Shown here: positions 10,089-17,670 of the stretch, one piece after another | How the letters are laid out: each line of letters begins with the position of its first letter | How positions within the stretch are numbered: position 1 is the first letter of the stretch | Origin: an uncultured Flavobacteriales bacterium | GTDB taxonomy: Bacteria; Bacteroidota; Bacteroidia; Flavobacteriales_E; Vicingaceae | Assembly (NCBI GenBank): GCA_905479995.1 | Contig: CAJQON010000003.1 | Location: 62,001-126,000 of the forward strand | Direction: 5' to 3' | DNA: 64,000 nt | Translations under genes and position numbers: made by a program | The notes under the pieces: generated by a model | What the model saw: the letters and a program-made list of their open reading frames with translations, nothing else | The model's database searches: none | What the model was told of the DNA's origin: nothing

Positions 10089-10120
10089 GAGTATTTTAAT
10101 AATATTACTTTTAAATACTC
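10089..10120. promoter_or_regulatory. inverted repeat, possible operator upstream of the Nramp-like gene
   Basis: Perfect 8-base arms GAGTATTT (10089-10096) and AAATACTC (10113-10120), with further imperfect pairing outside (AATTG/CAATT), lie where the -33 element of the transporter promoter should be. A binding site for a transcription factor or a hairpin would both fit. Confidence 0.35.
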
Positions 10121-10164
10121 AATTAAGAAACAACTTACTTAATTGCTATTTTTTGCAAAATAAA

Positions 10165-11055
10165 ATGAGTTTTAACGATAAGGCCAGTCAATTTATTCAG
10201 AATATAACCAGCAGTAGCTTGAGCTTGGTAAAAGTCTTAGTTAGTTCTAAATTTAAATCTATTGCTAAAAGTGCTAAAAATAGCAAGCTATTAATTATTG
10301 CAAATGGACCTTCTATAAATGAAGAATTAAGCAAACCCGAAAATCTAGAAAAAATCAAGAAGCTTAACACAATGTGTGTTAACTATTTCCATAAATCTGA
10401 TTTTTTCCTTCAAATAAAACCTAATTACTACATTATTGTTGGTTTAGAGTTATGGAGTGATGGGGTTGACGAAAGCTATATAAAAAACAGGTTAGATCTT
10501 TTTAAAACATTGGCTGAAAAAACCACTTGGAAAATGACGTTTTTAGTGCCTTTTGATGCTCGAAACTATAACTTTTGGATTACCATTATTTCTGCCAATA
10601 AAAATATAACGATTGAGTATTACAACAATCAAGCAATAGATGGTTTTAAAGGTTTGTCCAGAGCAATATACAATAGAAACTTAGGAATGCCTAGAAGTCA
10701 TAATATTGTTGGCTATGCGCTAATGATTTCTATCTGGAAAAATTATAAATCAATTGGTATAATGGGTGTAGAACACTCCTGGACAAAGGAATTATTTGTT
10801 ACTAAAAACAATGAAGCTCTTTTAGCACAACCACATTTTTATGACTTAAATGCAAAAGCAGAAAAAATGGCTAAAGCTGGAAAAGATCAACGTAAATTAC
10901 ATGAAATATTAAGAAAGTTTTATCTGGCTTTTAAAGCTTACTTTGAAATTAAGGAATATGCTAGTAGGCATAATGCTAAAATTTACAACCTTACTGAAGA
11001 CTCATTTATAGATGCATTTGAAAGAAAGAACACCTCCGATTTCATTAACTCATAA
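10165..11055 (+). CDS. MptE-like/DUF115 or GT42-like protein, possible sugar transferase
   Basis: About 296 residues from the ATG at 10165 (an in-frame TTG lies four codons earlier). No signal peptide or membrane helix. Residues about 40-52 read KLLIIANGPSINEEL, the GxGPS-type nucleotide-binding loop shared by DUF115/MptE-like proteins and by GT42 sialyltransferases (Cst-type). A later IGIMGVEHSW (about 200) corresponds to a second conserved beta-alpha unit, and the C-terminus has the long RKFYLAFKAYFEIKEYA helix followed by AKIYNLT, common in this superfamily. It lies just upstream of a methyltransferase and the pse genes, so a role in moving pseudaminic acid onto a glycan or protein is an inference from context. 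The superfamily assignment is from motifs only. Confidence 0.5.
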   Translation: MSFNDKASQFIQNITSSSLSLVKVLVSSKFKSIAKSAKNSKLLIIANGPSINEELSKPENLEKIKKLNTMCVNYFHKSDFFLQIKPNYYIIVGLELWSDGVDESYIKNRLDLFKTLAEKTTWKMTFLVPFDARNYNFWITIISANKNITIEYYNNQAIDGFKGLSRAIYNRNLGMPRSHNIVGYALMISIWKNYKSIGIMGVEHSWTKELFVTKNNEALLAQPHFYDLNAKAEKMAKAGKDQRKLHEILRKFYLAFKAYFEIKEYASRHNAKIYNLTEDSFIDAFERKNTSDFINS

Positions 11056-11115
11056 TTGCAATTTGAAACACCTTTTTTAATTTTATACTTCAGCAAATAA
11101 TTCTAATAGATTTAA

Positions 11116-11123
11116 TACTTTTG
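11116..11123 (+). promoter_or_regulatory. -7 promoter box of the methyltransferase gene
   Basis: TACTTTTG matches TAnnTTTG exactly, 38 bases before the ATG at 11162. No convincing -33 TTG is seen at the expected distance. Confidence 0.4.
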
Positions 11124-11161
11124 AGCATATAGATATATTTATCAAATATTGCCTTAATCTT

Positions 11162-12211
11162 ATGAAAAAATTACTTACTCCAATTATTAAATACGCTATT
11201 AAGATAGCCAAACAAAGTAGATTTGTTCAGAATTTGTTTGAAGCCCCATTTGAATTAGATAAATATCCAAAAATGGGCTCATTTGAAGATTCATTAGGTA
11301 ATAGTTTTGAACTAAAAGAAGGGTTAAGGTCTAAAATAAAACCCGGCTGGGAAAACATGCTAAACAAAAAAGAAGTAACTATAAATTCTGAATATTTAGC
11401 TAATCAAAAATTATATGGATCTCTTGCTGTTGGAACTATAAAACCAATTATAGCAACTATTGGCAAAACAATAAAAAATAGTAAAATATTAGAAATAGGT
11501 TGTCACTCTGGAGCAAGTTCTTTTGCTTTAGCAGACAGTGGAGCCAAAAGTGTTACAGGTAGTGATTTTTCAGGATACCAAGTTCAATCAACACAAACTA
11601 AAGACCAAGTTTTTGATAAAAAGCTAAATGAAGTTGATGAAAAATTAAAAAACATTAGAAAAGGCCTCTCTGCTTTATTTACAAATGGTAATAAAGTTGA
11701 TTTTGTGGATGATGATATTTGCAATTCTAAACTCGAGATGAATTCGTACGATATGATATGCAGCTGGGAAGTTTTAGAGCATTTACATGATACAGAAAGA
11801 GCATTTCAAGCTACTTATGACTTACTAAATGACAACGGATTTGTTGTGCATCTTTACAATCCTTTCTTTTGTTTAAATGGTGGTCATAGTTTATGTACTC
11901 TAGATTTTCTTTGGGGACATACTCGACTGAATGTGGCTGATTTTGAGAAATATGTTTCACATTTAAGGCCTTTGGAAAAAGAAAGGTCTGTTTCCTATTT
12001 TAGTAATGGCTTAAATAGAATGACGCTTGCTGACTTAAAATTTCAATACAAAAAAGCTGGTTTTCAAAACATTAACATTTTACCATTTACAAAAGAACAG
12101 CATGTAAGAATGGTTAACCAAGAAATTTTGGAACAAACTCAAGTGCATTACCCAAACTTAACTATGTTAGACTTAGTTGCTCCTAAAGTAATTATAATTG
12201 CCACTAAATAG
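11162..12211 (+). CDS. class I SAM-dependent methyltransferase
   Basis: The 349-residue soluble protein has a long N-terminal helical extension (1-105) followed by a Rossmann methyltransferase fold. Motif I is EIGCHSG (111-117); the acidic residue of the next strand is in TGSDFSG; the post-motif loop is CSWEVLEHLHD (about 199-209), typical of the Methyltransf_11/25/31 group that methylates small molecules or sugars. The acceptor is unknown. It sits between the transferase-like gene and pseB in the same direction, so methylation of a surface glycan or of nonulosonic acid is plausible, but this is context only. Confidence 0.75.
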   Translation: MKKLLTPIIKYAIKIAKQSRFVQNLFEAPFELDKYPKMGSFEDSLGNSFELKEGLRSKIKPGWENMLNKKEVTINSEYLANQKLYGSLAVGTIKPIIATIGKTIKNSKILEIGCHSGASSFALADSGAKSVTGSDFSGYQVQSTQTKDQVFDKKLNEVDEKLKNIRKGLSALFTNGNKVDFVDDDICNSKLEMNSYDMICSWEVLEHLHDTERAFQATYDLLNDNGFVVHLYNPFFCLNGGHSLCTLDFLWGHTRLNVADFEKYVSHLRPLEKERSVSYFSNGLNRMTLADLKFQYKKAGFQNINILPFTKEQHVRMVNQEILEQTQVHYPNLTMLDLVAPKVIIIATK

Positions 12212-12272
12212 AAAATCTCAATTTTGTTTTGTTCAAATTCAGCTAATTTAAGAGCCAATTTCAGCTATAAAA

Positions 12273-12297
12273 GAGAAGTTTTATTTAAAAACTTCTC
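12273..12297. terminator. stem-loop upstream of pseB, terminator or operator
   Basis: Ten-base perfect arms (GAGAAGTTTT and its complement) with a five-base loop lie 62 bases after the methyltransferase stop. No T-run follows on the plus strand, so termination is uncertain; attenuation of pseB transcription is an alternative. Confidence 0.35.
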
Positions 12298-12349
12298 AAC
12301 TCATTTAAGGTCATATATTTTTAATTTTCCTCAAACAAAACAACATTTA

Positions 12350-12378
12350 TTGTTGTCATATTCGTAAGTTTATGTTTT
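12350..12378 (+). promoter_or_regulatory. candidate pseB promoter
   Basis: TTG at 12350-12352 and TATGTTTT at 12371-12378 are 18 bases apart. The -7 box deviates from TAnnTTTG by its last base. It lies 16 bases before the chosen pseB ATG. Confidence 0.3.
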
Positions 12379-12394
12379 GAATAAAATACGATAT

Positions 12395-13411
12395 ATGTTC
12401 GATTTAAATAATAAGTCTATACTAATTACTGGAGGAACCGGATCCTTAGGAAAAGCTTTAACTAGAAGGATTTTCAAAAATTATCCTGATGTAAAACGAT
12501 TGGTTATCTTTTCAAGAGATGAACAAAAGCAATTTGTAATGGACCAGGAATTTCCTACAAAAGAATACAAAGCAATTCGATATTTTATTGGAGATGTTAG
12601 GGATGAAAAACGAATGGAAAGAGCATTAAAAGGAATTGACTATGTGATTCATGCTGCCGCAATGAAGCATGTCCATTTAGCAGAATACAACCCAATGGAA
12701 TGCATCAAAACAAATATTATTGGTGCCGAAAACGTGATTAACGCATCGTTATCTACAGGTGTTACTAGAGTTGTTGCTTTATCAACTGATAAGGCTGCCG
12801 CACCAATAAATTTATATGGAGCAACCAAATTAGCCTCTGACAAATTATTTGTTGCCGCAAATAATATTACCGGAGAAAATCCTATTAAGTTTTCGGTTGT
12901 AAGATACGGAAATGTAATGGGCTCTAATGGCTCTGTAATTCCGTTTTTCTTAAACAAAAAGAAAGATGGTTATTTACCTATAACCGATAATACCATGACC
13001 AGGTTTAACATTACTCTCGATGAAGGTGTTGACATGGTTTTACATGCGCTAGGATCGGCATGGGGAGGAGAAATATTTGTTCCAAAAATTCCGTCTTACA
13101 AAATTACTGATGTTGCAACCGCGATTGCCCCAGAAATTGAACACAAAGAAATTGGAATTAGACCCGGAGAAAAAATACATGAAGAAATGATTACAACTTC
13201 TGATTCTTTTTATACTTATGACTTAGGTAAATACTATGCTATTTTGCCAAGTGTAACCAATTGGAGTATAGAAGATTTTATTGAAACTTTTAAAGCTAAA
13301 AAAGTTGAAATTGGATTTAAATACAACTCTGGTGAAAATGAACTTTGGGAAACTGTGGATGGACTAAGAGAAAAAATTAAGGTACATGTTGACTCAAATT
13401 TTACGATATAA
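12395..13411 (+). CDS. pseB: PseB, UDP-GlcNAc 4,6-dehydratase (5-inverting)
   Basis: First enzyme of CMP-pseudaminic acid synthesis: it removes water from UDP-GlcNAc and inverts C5. The 338-residue product is a short-chain dehydrogenase/reductase with the NADP-binding loop TGGTGSLG (residues 12-19), IFSRDE for coenzyme phosphate, AAAMKHV (about 88-94), STDKA and the catalytic YGATK pair. Its length fits the soluble PseB/FlaA1 group, not the large membrane-bound WbpM type. I prefer the ATG at 12395; an in-frame TTG lies six codons earlier. The stop overlaps the pseC start by one base (TAATG), so the two are translationally coupled. It opens a seven-gene plus-strand operon ending with pseI. Confidence 0.95.
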   Translation: MFDLNNKSILITGGTGSLGKALTRRIFKNYPDVKRLVIFSRDEQKQFVMDQEFPTKEYKAIRYFIGDVRDEKRMERALKGIDYVIHAAAMKHVHLAEYNPMECIKTNIIGAENVINASLSTGVTRVVALSTDKAAAPINLYGATKLASDKLFVAANNITGENPIKFSVVRYGNVMGSNGSVIPFFLNKKKDGYLPITDNTMTRFNITLDEGVDMVLHALGSAWGGEIFVPKIPSYKITDVATAIAPEIEHKEIGIRPGEKIHEEMITTSDSFYTYDLGKYYAILPSVTNWSIEDFIETFKAKKVEIGFKYNSGENELWETVDGLREKIKVHVDSNFTI

Positions 13412-14550
13412 TGAAACCCATACCTTACGGAAGACAACATATTGAACAGGAAGATGTTGATGCAGTGGTAAACACCTTAACTGCTGATTTTCTTACACAA
13501 GGTCCTAAAGTAAAAGAATTTGAAAATCAATTTTCTAACTATGTTGATGCTAAATATGCTGTAGCGGTTAGTAATGCCACAGCAGGGTTACATTTATCAG
13601 TTTTAGCATTAGGTGTTAAACCAGGTGATAGAGTAATTACTACACCTATTACTTTTGCTGCCTCTGCTAATTGCATAAGATATGCTGGTGCTGAAGTTTG
13701 GTTTGCAGATATTGATCCTAACACTTACATCTTATCATTAGAAAAAACTAGACTACTAATAGAAAGTAAACCCAAAGGCTATTTTAAAGGTATAATCCCA
13801 GTAGATTTTGCTGGATTACCAGTCAATCTAGAAGATTTTAGAAGCCTTGCAAACGAACACAATCTTTGGATAATTGAAGATGCCTGTCATGCGCCTGGAG
13901 GTCATTTTAAAAACAGCAAAAATGCTATTCAAAAATGTGGAAATGGAAACTATGCTGATGTTGCCGTTTTTTCATTTCATCCTGTAAAACATATTGCTTG
14001 CGGAGAAGGTGGAATGGTGACAACCAACTCTAAAGAAATTTATGAGAAGCTTCTCCTTCTTCGATCACATGGAATAACTAAAGAAGAAATGAGCCAAAAC
14101 GATGGTGGTTGGTTTTATGAAATGAAAGAACTTGGTTTTAATTACCGACTAACCGATATTCAATCTGCACTAGGTATAACCCAATTGAAAAAAAACGATA
14201 AAGGCGTTATTAAAAGAAATGAAATTGCAGATCGATATAAAGAAGCGTTTAAGGAAAAAATAAAATTTCAACATGTTCCTGAAAATTACTATCATGCACA
14301 TCACTTATTTATTATTGAAGTAGACAATCGAAAAAAACTTTACGAAGCTTTAAAAGAAAATAACATATTTGCTCAAATACACTACATACCTGTTCATACC
14401 CTTCCTTACTACAAAAGAATTGGTTACATCGAGGCGCTTTTAGAACATTCGGAAAATTACTATTCCAAATGCATAAGTTTACCTATGTACCCTAGTTTAA
14501 ATAATGATGAACTAGACTTTGTTATACAAACTGTTTTAAATAATATATAA
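13411..14550 (+). CDS. pseC: PseC, UDP-4-amino-4,6-dideoxy-N-acetyl-beta-L-altrosamine transaminase
   Basis: Second Pse enzyme: PLP-dependent transfer of an amino group from glutamate to C4 of the PseB keto-sugar. The 379-residue protein belongs to the DegT/DnrJ/EryC1 aminotransferases. Visible landmarks are TADFLTQGPKV near residue 24, the phosphate-binding SNATAGLHLS (54-63), IIEDACHAPGG (154-164) with the PLP-contacting Asp, and the Schiff-base lysine in FHPVKHI (K193). It overlaps pseB by one base and is followed by a 59-base gap before pseF, the only noticeable break inside the operon; no terminator is seen there. Confidence 0.95.
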   Translation: MKPIPYGRQHIEQEDVDAVVNTLTADFLTQGPKVKEFENQFSNYVDAKYAVAVSNATAGLHLSVLALGVKPGDRVITTPITFAASANCIRYAGAEVWFADIDPNTYILSLEKTRLLIESKPKGYFKGIIPVDFAGLPVNLEDFRSLANEHNLWIIEDACHAPGGHFKNSKNAIQKCGNGNYADVAVFSFHPVKHIACGEGGMVTTNSKEIYEKLLLLRSHGITKEEMSQNDGGWFYEMKELGFNYRLTDIQSALGITQLKKNDKGVIKRNEIADRYKEAFKEKIKFQHVPENYYHAHHLFIIEVDNRKKLYEALKENNIFAQIHYIPVHTLPYYKRIGYIEALLEHSENYYSKCISLPMYPSLNNDELDFVIQTVLNNI

Positions 14551-14609
14551 ATTACATCTCGAAAAGAGCAGAGGAGCATATAGTTGAATAAATGAATGAG
14601 ACATAGCTA

Positions 14610-15296
14610 ATGAAAAACATTTGTATTATACCAGCAAGAGGAGGAAGTAAAAGAATTCCGAAAAAAAACATCAAAAAGTTTATTGATAAACCCATCATTG
14701 CCTACTCTATAGAAGCTGCCTTAAAAAGTAACATTTTTGATGAAGTAATGGTATCAACTGATGATGAAAAAATAGCTGAAATAGCCAAAGAATATGGCGC
14801 CAATGTTCCCTTTATTAGAAGTAGTAAAAATTCAGATGATTTTGCTACAACTTTAGATGTTATCAATGAAGTAATAGAACACTATCAGTCAATTGGAATA
14901 GAATATCAAACTGCGTGCTGTTTATATGCAACAGCTCCTTTTGTAACATCCAATTTATTATCACTAGGATATAATAAACTAATCTCAAATCATTTTGATT
15001 CTGTATTTCCTATAATTAAGTACAGCTTTCCAATTCAAAGAGCTTTAAAGATAAAGGACAATAAAGTAGAGATGTTTAATCCTGAACATATTAATACTAG
15101 GTCTCAGGATTTAGAAGGAAGTTACCATGATTCTGGACAATTTTATTTTTTTCAAGTAAAAACAATATTGGGCAAAGGAAAGATGTGGACAGATAATACA
15201 AGCTATATTACTTTAAATGAATTAGAGGTACAGGATATTGATACTGAGACCGATTGGAAATTAGCTGAACTTAAGTTTAAATTACTAAAAGAATGA
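14610..15296 (+). CDS. pseF: PseF, CMP-pseudaminic acid synthetase
   Basis: Final activating step: CTP plus pseudaminic acid gives CMP-pseudaminic acid. The 228-residue protein begins with the nucleotidyltransferase signature IPARGGSKRIPKKN (residues 7-20), followed by MVSTDDEKIA and LYATAPFV, as in NeuA/PseF-type cytidylyltransferases, and ends with the metal-binding DIDTETDW. The length fits PseF (about 230). Its stop overlaps the next gene's start (ATGA), so expression is coupled. PseF and the related LegF and NeuA are hard to separate by eye; pseB, pseC and pseI in the same locus decide for PseF. Confidence 0.92.
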   Translation: MKNICIIPARGGSKRIPKKNIKKFIDKPIIAYSIEAALKSNIFDEVMVSTDDEKIAEIAKEYGANVPFIRSSKNSDDFATTLDVINEVIEHYQSIGIEYQTACCLYATAPFVTSNLLSLGYNKLISNHFDSVFPIIKYSFPIQRALKIKDNKVEMFNPEHINTRSQDLEGSYHDSGQFYFFQVKTILGKGKMWTDNTSYITLNELEVQDIDTETDWKLAELKFKLLKE

Positions 15297-16303
15297 AGTT
15301 TCCAACAACATATAACGCTCTAGAGGATAACATTTTTTCTGAAGGTGAATATAAATTAGTGCCTATTAGGTATGAAGATAGAATAGATATTATGCAATGG
15401 CGTAATGAGCAACTGTTTCATCTTAGGCAAAAAGAACTTTTAACTGAAGTGGATCAAAACAACTACTTTAATACTATTGTTTCAAAACTATTTTCATCAC
15501 CAGAACCCAATCAACTGTTGTTTTCATACTTAAAAAACGACATATGTATTGGATATGGAGGGCTTGTCCATATTAATTGGATAGATAAAAATGCTGAAAT
15601 TTCATTCGTTTTAAATACATCTTTAGAAAATGAATATTTTCAGTTTCATTGGTCAAAATATTTAGCCTTAATTGAAAAATTAGCCTTTACAACACTTAAT
15701 TTACACAAGATATACACCTATGCCTATAATTTAAGACCCCAACTGTTTGAAGCTCTGGAAATGAATGGTTACCATAAAGAAGCTACATTAAAAGAACACT
15801 GCTTCTTTAATAATCAATTTATTGATGTAATAATTCATGAAAAAAGAAATCAACTCAAACAACACCATATGCGTGTAGTTAATGAAGGTGACGTTCATTT
15901 ACTTTTCAACTGGAGCAATGAAGCTTCGGTAAGAAACAACGCACTTAATTCTGATTTCATACTATGGGAAGATCATGTAAAATGGTTCAACAAAAAAATT
16001 AATTCACAAAACTCAATGCTCTCAATTTTTGAAATTAATCATACACCAATTGGACAAATTAGAGTAGACAAATTAGAAGATGAAAATTATTGGTTAATTG
16101 ATTATTCTATTGATCTCTTAGAAAGAGGTAAAGGATATGGCGGCATAATGCTAGAACAATTTATGCAAGAAAACAACACCCTAAAGTTGAAAGCTATCGT
16201 AAAGCTGAACAACATTGCTTCTCAAAAGGTTTTTGAAAAACTTGACTTCATTAAAATTAACGAAGTAAATAACCTAATAACTTACTGCTACGATGCCAAA
16301 TAA
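15293..16303 (+). CDS. tandem GNAT acetyltransferase, PseH role likely
   Basis: The 336-residue protein holds two GNAT-fold halves. The first (about residues 20-182) has PIRYEDRIDIMQWRNE at its start and LNLHKIYTYAYN in the conserved helix-strand region, but its acetyl-CoA pyrophosphate loop (about 108-118) lacks the usual RGxGxG/A. The second half (about 193-336) starts with MRVVNEGDVHLLFNWSNE and has an intact loop, ERGKGYGG (277-284), and NIASQKVFEKLDF. PseH N-acetylates the C4 amine of the PseC product, and this gene is the only candidate here. The second half recalls the GNAT domain often attached to PseG in other bacteria, but no PseG part is present. It overlaps both neighbours (4 and 11 bases). 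Confidence 0.75.
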   Translation: MKFPTTYNALEDNIFSEGEYKLVPIRYEDRIDIMQWRNEQLFHLRQKELLTEVDQNNYFNTIVSKLFSSPEPNQLLFSYLKNDICIGYGGLVHINWIDKNAEISFVLNTSLENEYFQFHWSKYLALIEKLAFTTLNLHKIYTYAYNLRPQLFEALEMNGYHKEATLKEHCFFNNQFIDVIIHEKRNQLKQHHMRVVNEGDVHLLFNWSNEASVRNNALNSDFILWEDHVKWFNKKINSQNSMLSIFEINHTPIGQIRVDKLEDENYWLIDYSIDLLERGKGYGGIMLEQFMQENNTLKLKAIVKLNNIASQKVFEKLDFIKINEVNNLITYCYDAK

Positions 16304-16979
16304 CACCTATATTATTCTTTCCGAAAAATCATGGAACAAAGAGGGTTTTGATACTATGTCAAAAAAATTGCCTCAATATAATTGGCATTTAATTGATGAA
16401 AAAGATGATTTTACTTTAGAAAATATAAAACGAATTAACCCAACAAAAATCTTTATTCCACATTGGTCTCACATTATTTCTAATGTCATTTTTGAGCACT
16501 ACGAATGCATTGTTTTCCACATGACAGATTTACCTTTTGGAAGAGGAGGGAGCCCACTACAAAACCTTATCGTTTTAGAACATGAGACTACTAAAATTTC
16601 TGCTTTAAAAGTAGAACAAGAAATAGATGCTGGACCAATTTATTTAAAAAAGGATTTAGGACTAGGTGGAACTGCTCAAGATATTTTTAAAAATGCCAGT
16701 GAGATAATTAATCTGATGATTGAAGAGATTATTGTCGAAAAAATAACCCCTAAACCTCAAAATGGAGATCCTACCTATTTTAAAAGAAGGAGCCCTGAAA
16801 TGAGTAATATTGAAGACATAGATTCTACACAAAAAATATATGACTATATTAGAATGTTAGACGCAGAAGGATATCCACATGCATACATTGAAAATGAATT
16901 TTTTAAATTTGAATTTACTAAAGCAAAAACGCTTGGTAATGATATAATAGAAGCAAATGTTAGAATTATTAAGAAATAA
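16293..16979 (+). CDS. formyltransferase-like protein of the pse locus
   Basis: The 228-residue protein resembles the folate-dependent formyltransferase domain of methionyl-tRNA formyltransferase and of sugar N-formyltransferases. The core motif is HMTDLPFGRGGSPLQNLI (about 70-88), matching the HxSLLPxxRGxxPxxxAI pattern, and EIDAGPIYLKK carries the Asp that pairs with the catalytic His. The Asn two residues before the His in the classical Asn-His-Asp triad appears as Val here (VFH instead of NxH). It is too short for a full Fmt and its genome context is nonulosonic acid synthesis, so the likely target is an amino sugar, perhaps giving an N-formyl pseudaminic acid. Acceptor and activity are inference. 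Confidence 0.65.
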   Translation: MPNNTYIILSEKSWNKEGFDTMSKKLPQYNWHLIDEKDDFTLENIKRINPTKIFIPHWSHIISNVIFEHYECIVFHMTDLPFGRGGSPLQNLIVLEHETTKISALKVEQEIDAGPIYLKKDLGLGGTAQDIFKNASEIINLMIEEIIVEKITPKPQNGDPTYFKRRSPEMSNIEDIDSTQKIYDYIRMLDAEGYPHAYIENEFFKFEFTKAKTLGNDIIEANVRIIKK

Positions 16980-17667
16980 AAAAGTACTCGTAGTAGTAGC
17001 TCATCCAGATGATGAGTTATTAGGACTTGGTGGAACATTAAACAAGTTAGTTACTCAGTACAATTCAACTATAAAAGTTGTAATACTTGGAGAAGGTATT
17101 ACTTCACGATCAGATGAAAGAAATCCTGAAAAGTGGGAGAATGAATTGAAAAAACACCGGTCAAATATTAAATCTGCACAACAAACCATTGGCTATCAAG
17201 AATTATCCATTCACCAATTAGCAGATAATCGATTTGATTCAGTCGATTTACTAGACATTGTTAAAATAGTGGAAAAAGAAAAAAAAGAATTTTCTCCTGA
17301 CTATATATTTACCCATCATGGTGGAGATTTAAACATTGATCATCAACGAACTTTTGAAGCCGTAATTACTGCTACAAGACCGATGGAAAATGAAAATGTT
17401 AAAGGAATTTTTACGTTTGAAACTCCTTCTGGAACAGAATGGAGAGCCTCATCAGATCCTAAACACTTTATTCCCAACGTATTTATAAGTATCTCAGAGT
17501 CCAATTTAGCCAGCAAAATAAAAGGTATGGAATTTTACGACTTTGAAAAAAGACCTTTCCCTCATCCTAGGTCACCAGAAGCATTAAAAATTGTTGCTCA
17601 ACGATATGGAATTCAAGTTGGAGTAAATTATGCCGAAGCATTTATGATTATTAGGCTTAAAGATTAA
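16957..17667 (+). CDS. PIG-L family deacetylase (LmbE-like)
   Basis: A 236-residue soluble zinc hydrolase. The first zinc motif AHPDDE is at residues 15-20 and the third ligand lies in NIDHQRTFEA, the HxxH-like region of PIG-L proteins. Family members remove N-acetyl groups from GlcNAc-type substrates, for example in GPI, mycothiol and bacillithiol synthesis. The gene overlaps the formyltransferase-like gene by 23 bases and ends 3 bases before pseI, so it most likely acts in the same pathway, for example by freeing an amine for the formyl group. A role in bacillithiol synthesis (BshB) is an alternative, since YtxJ is also in this genome, but the locus argues against it. Confidence 0.8.
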   Translation: MLELLRNKKVLVVVAHPDDELLGLGGTLNKLVTQYNSTIKVVILGEGITSRSDERNPEKWENELKKHRSNIKSAQQTIGYQELSIHQLADNRFDSVDLLDIVKIVEKEKKEFSPDYIFTHHGGDLNIDHQRTFEAVITATRPMENENVKGIFTFETPSGTEWRASSDPKHFIPNVFISISESNLASKIKGMEFYDFEKRPFPHPRSPEALKIVAQRYGIQVGVNYAEAFMIIRLKD

Positions 17668-17670
17668 ACC

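Noticed and set aside
16957-17667. PIG-L protein as the bacillithiol deacetylase BshB
   Set aside because: Possible by family, but overlap with the formyltransferase-like gene and the 3-base gap to pseI favour the glycan pathway.
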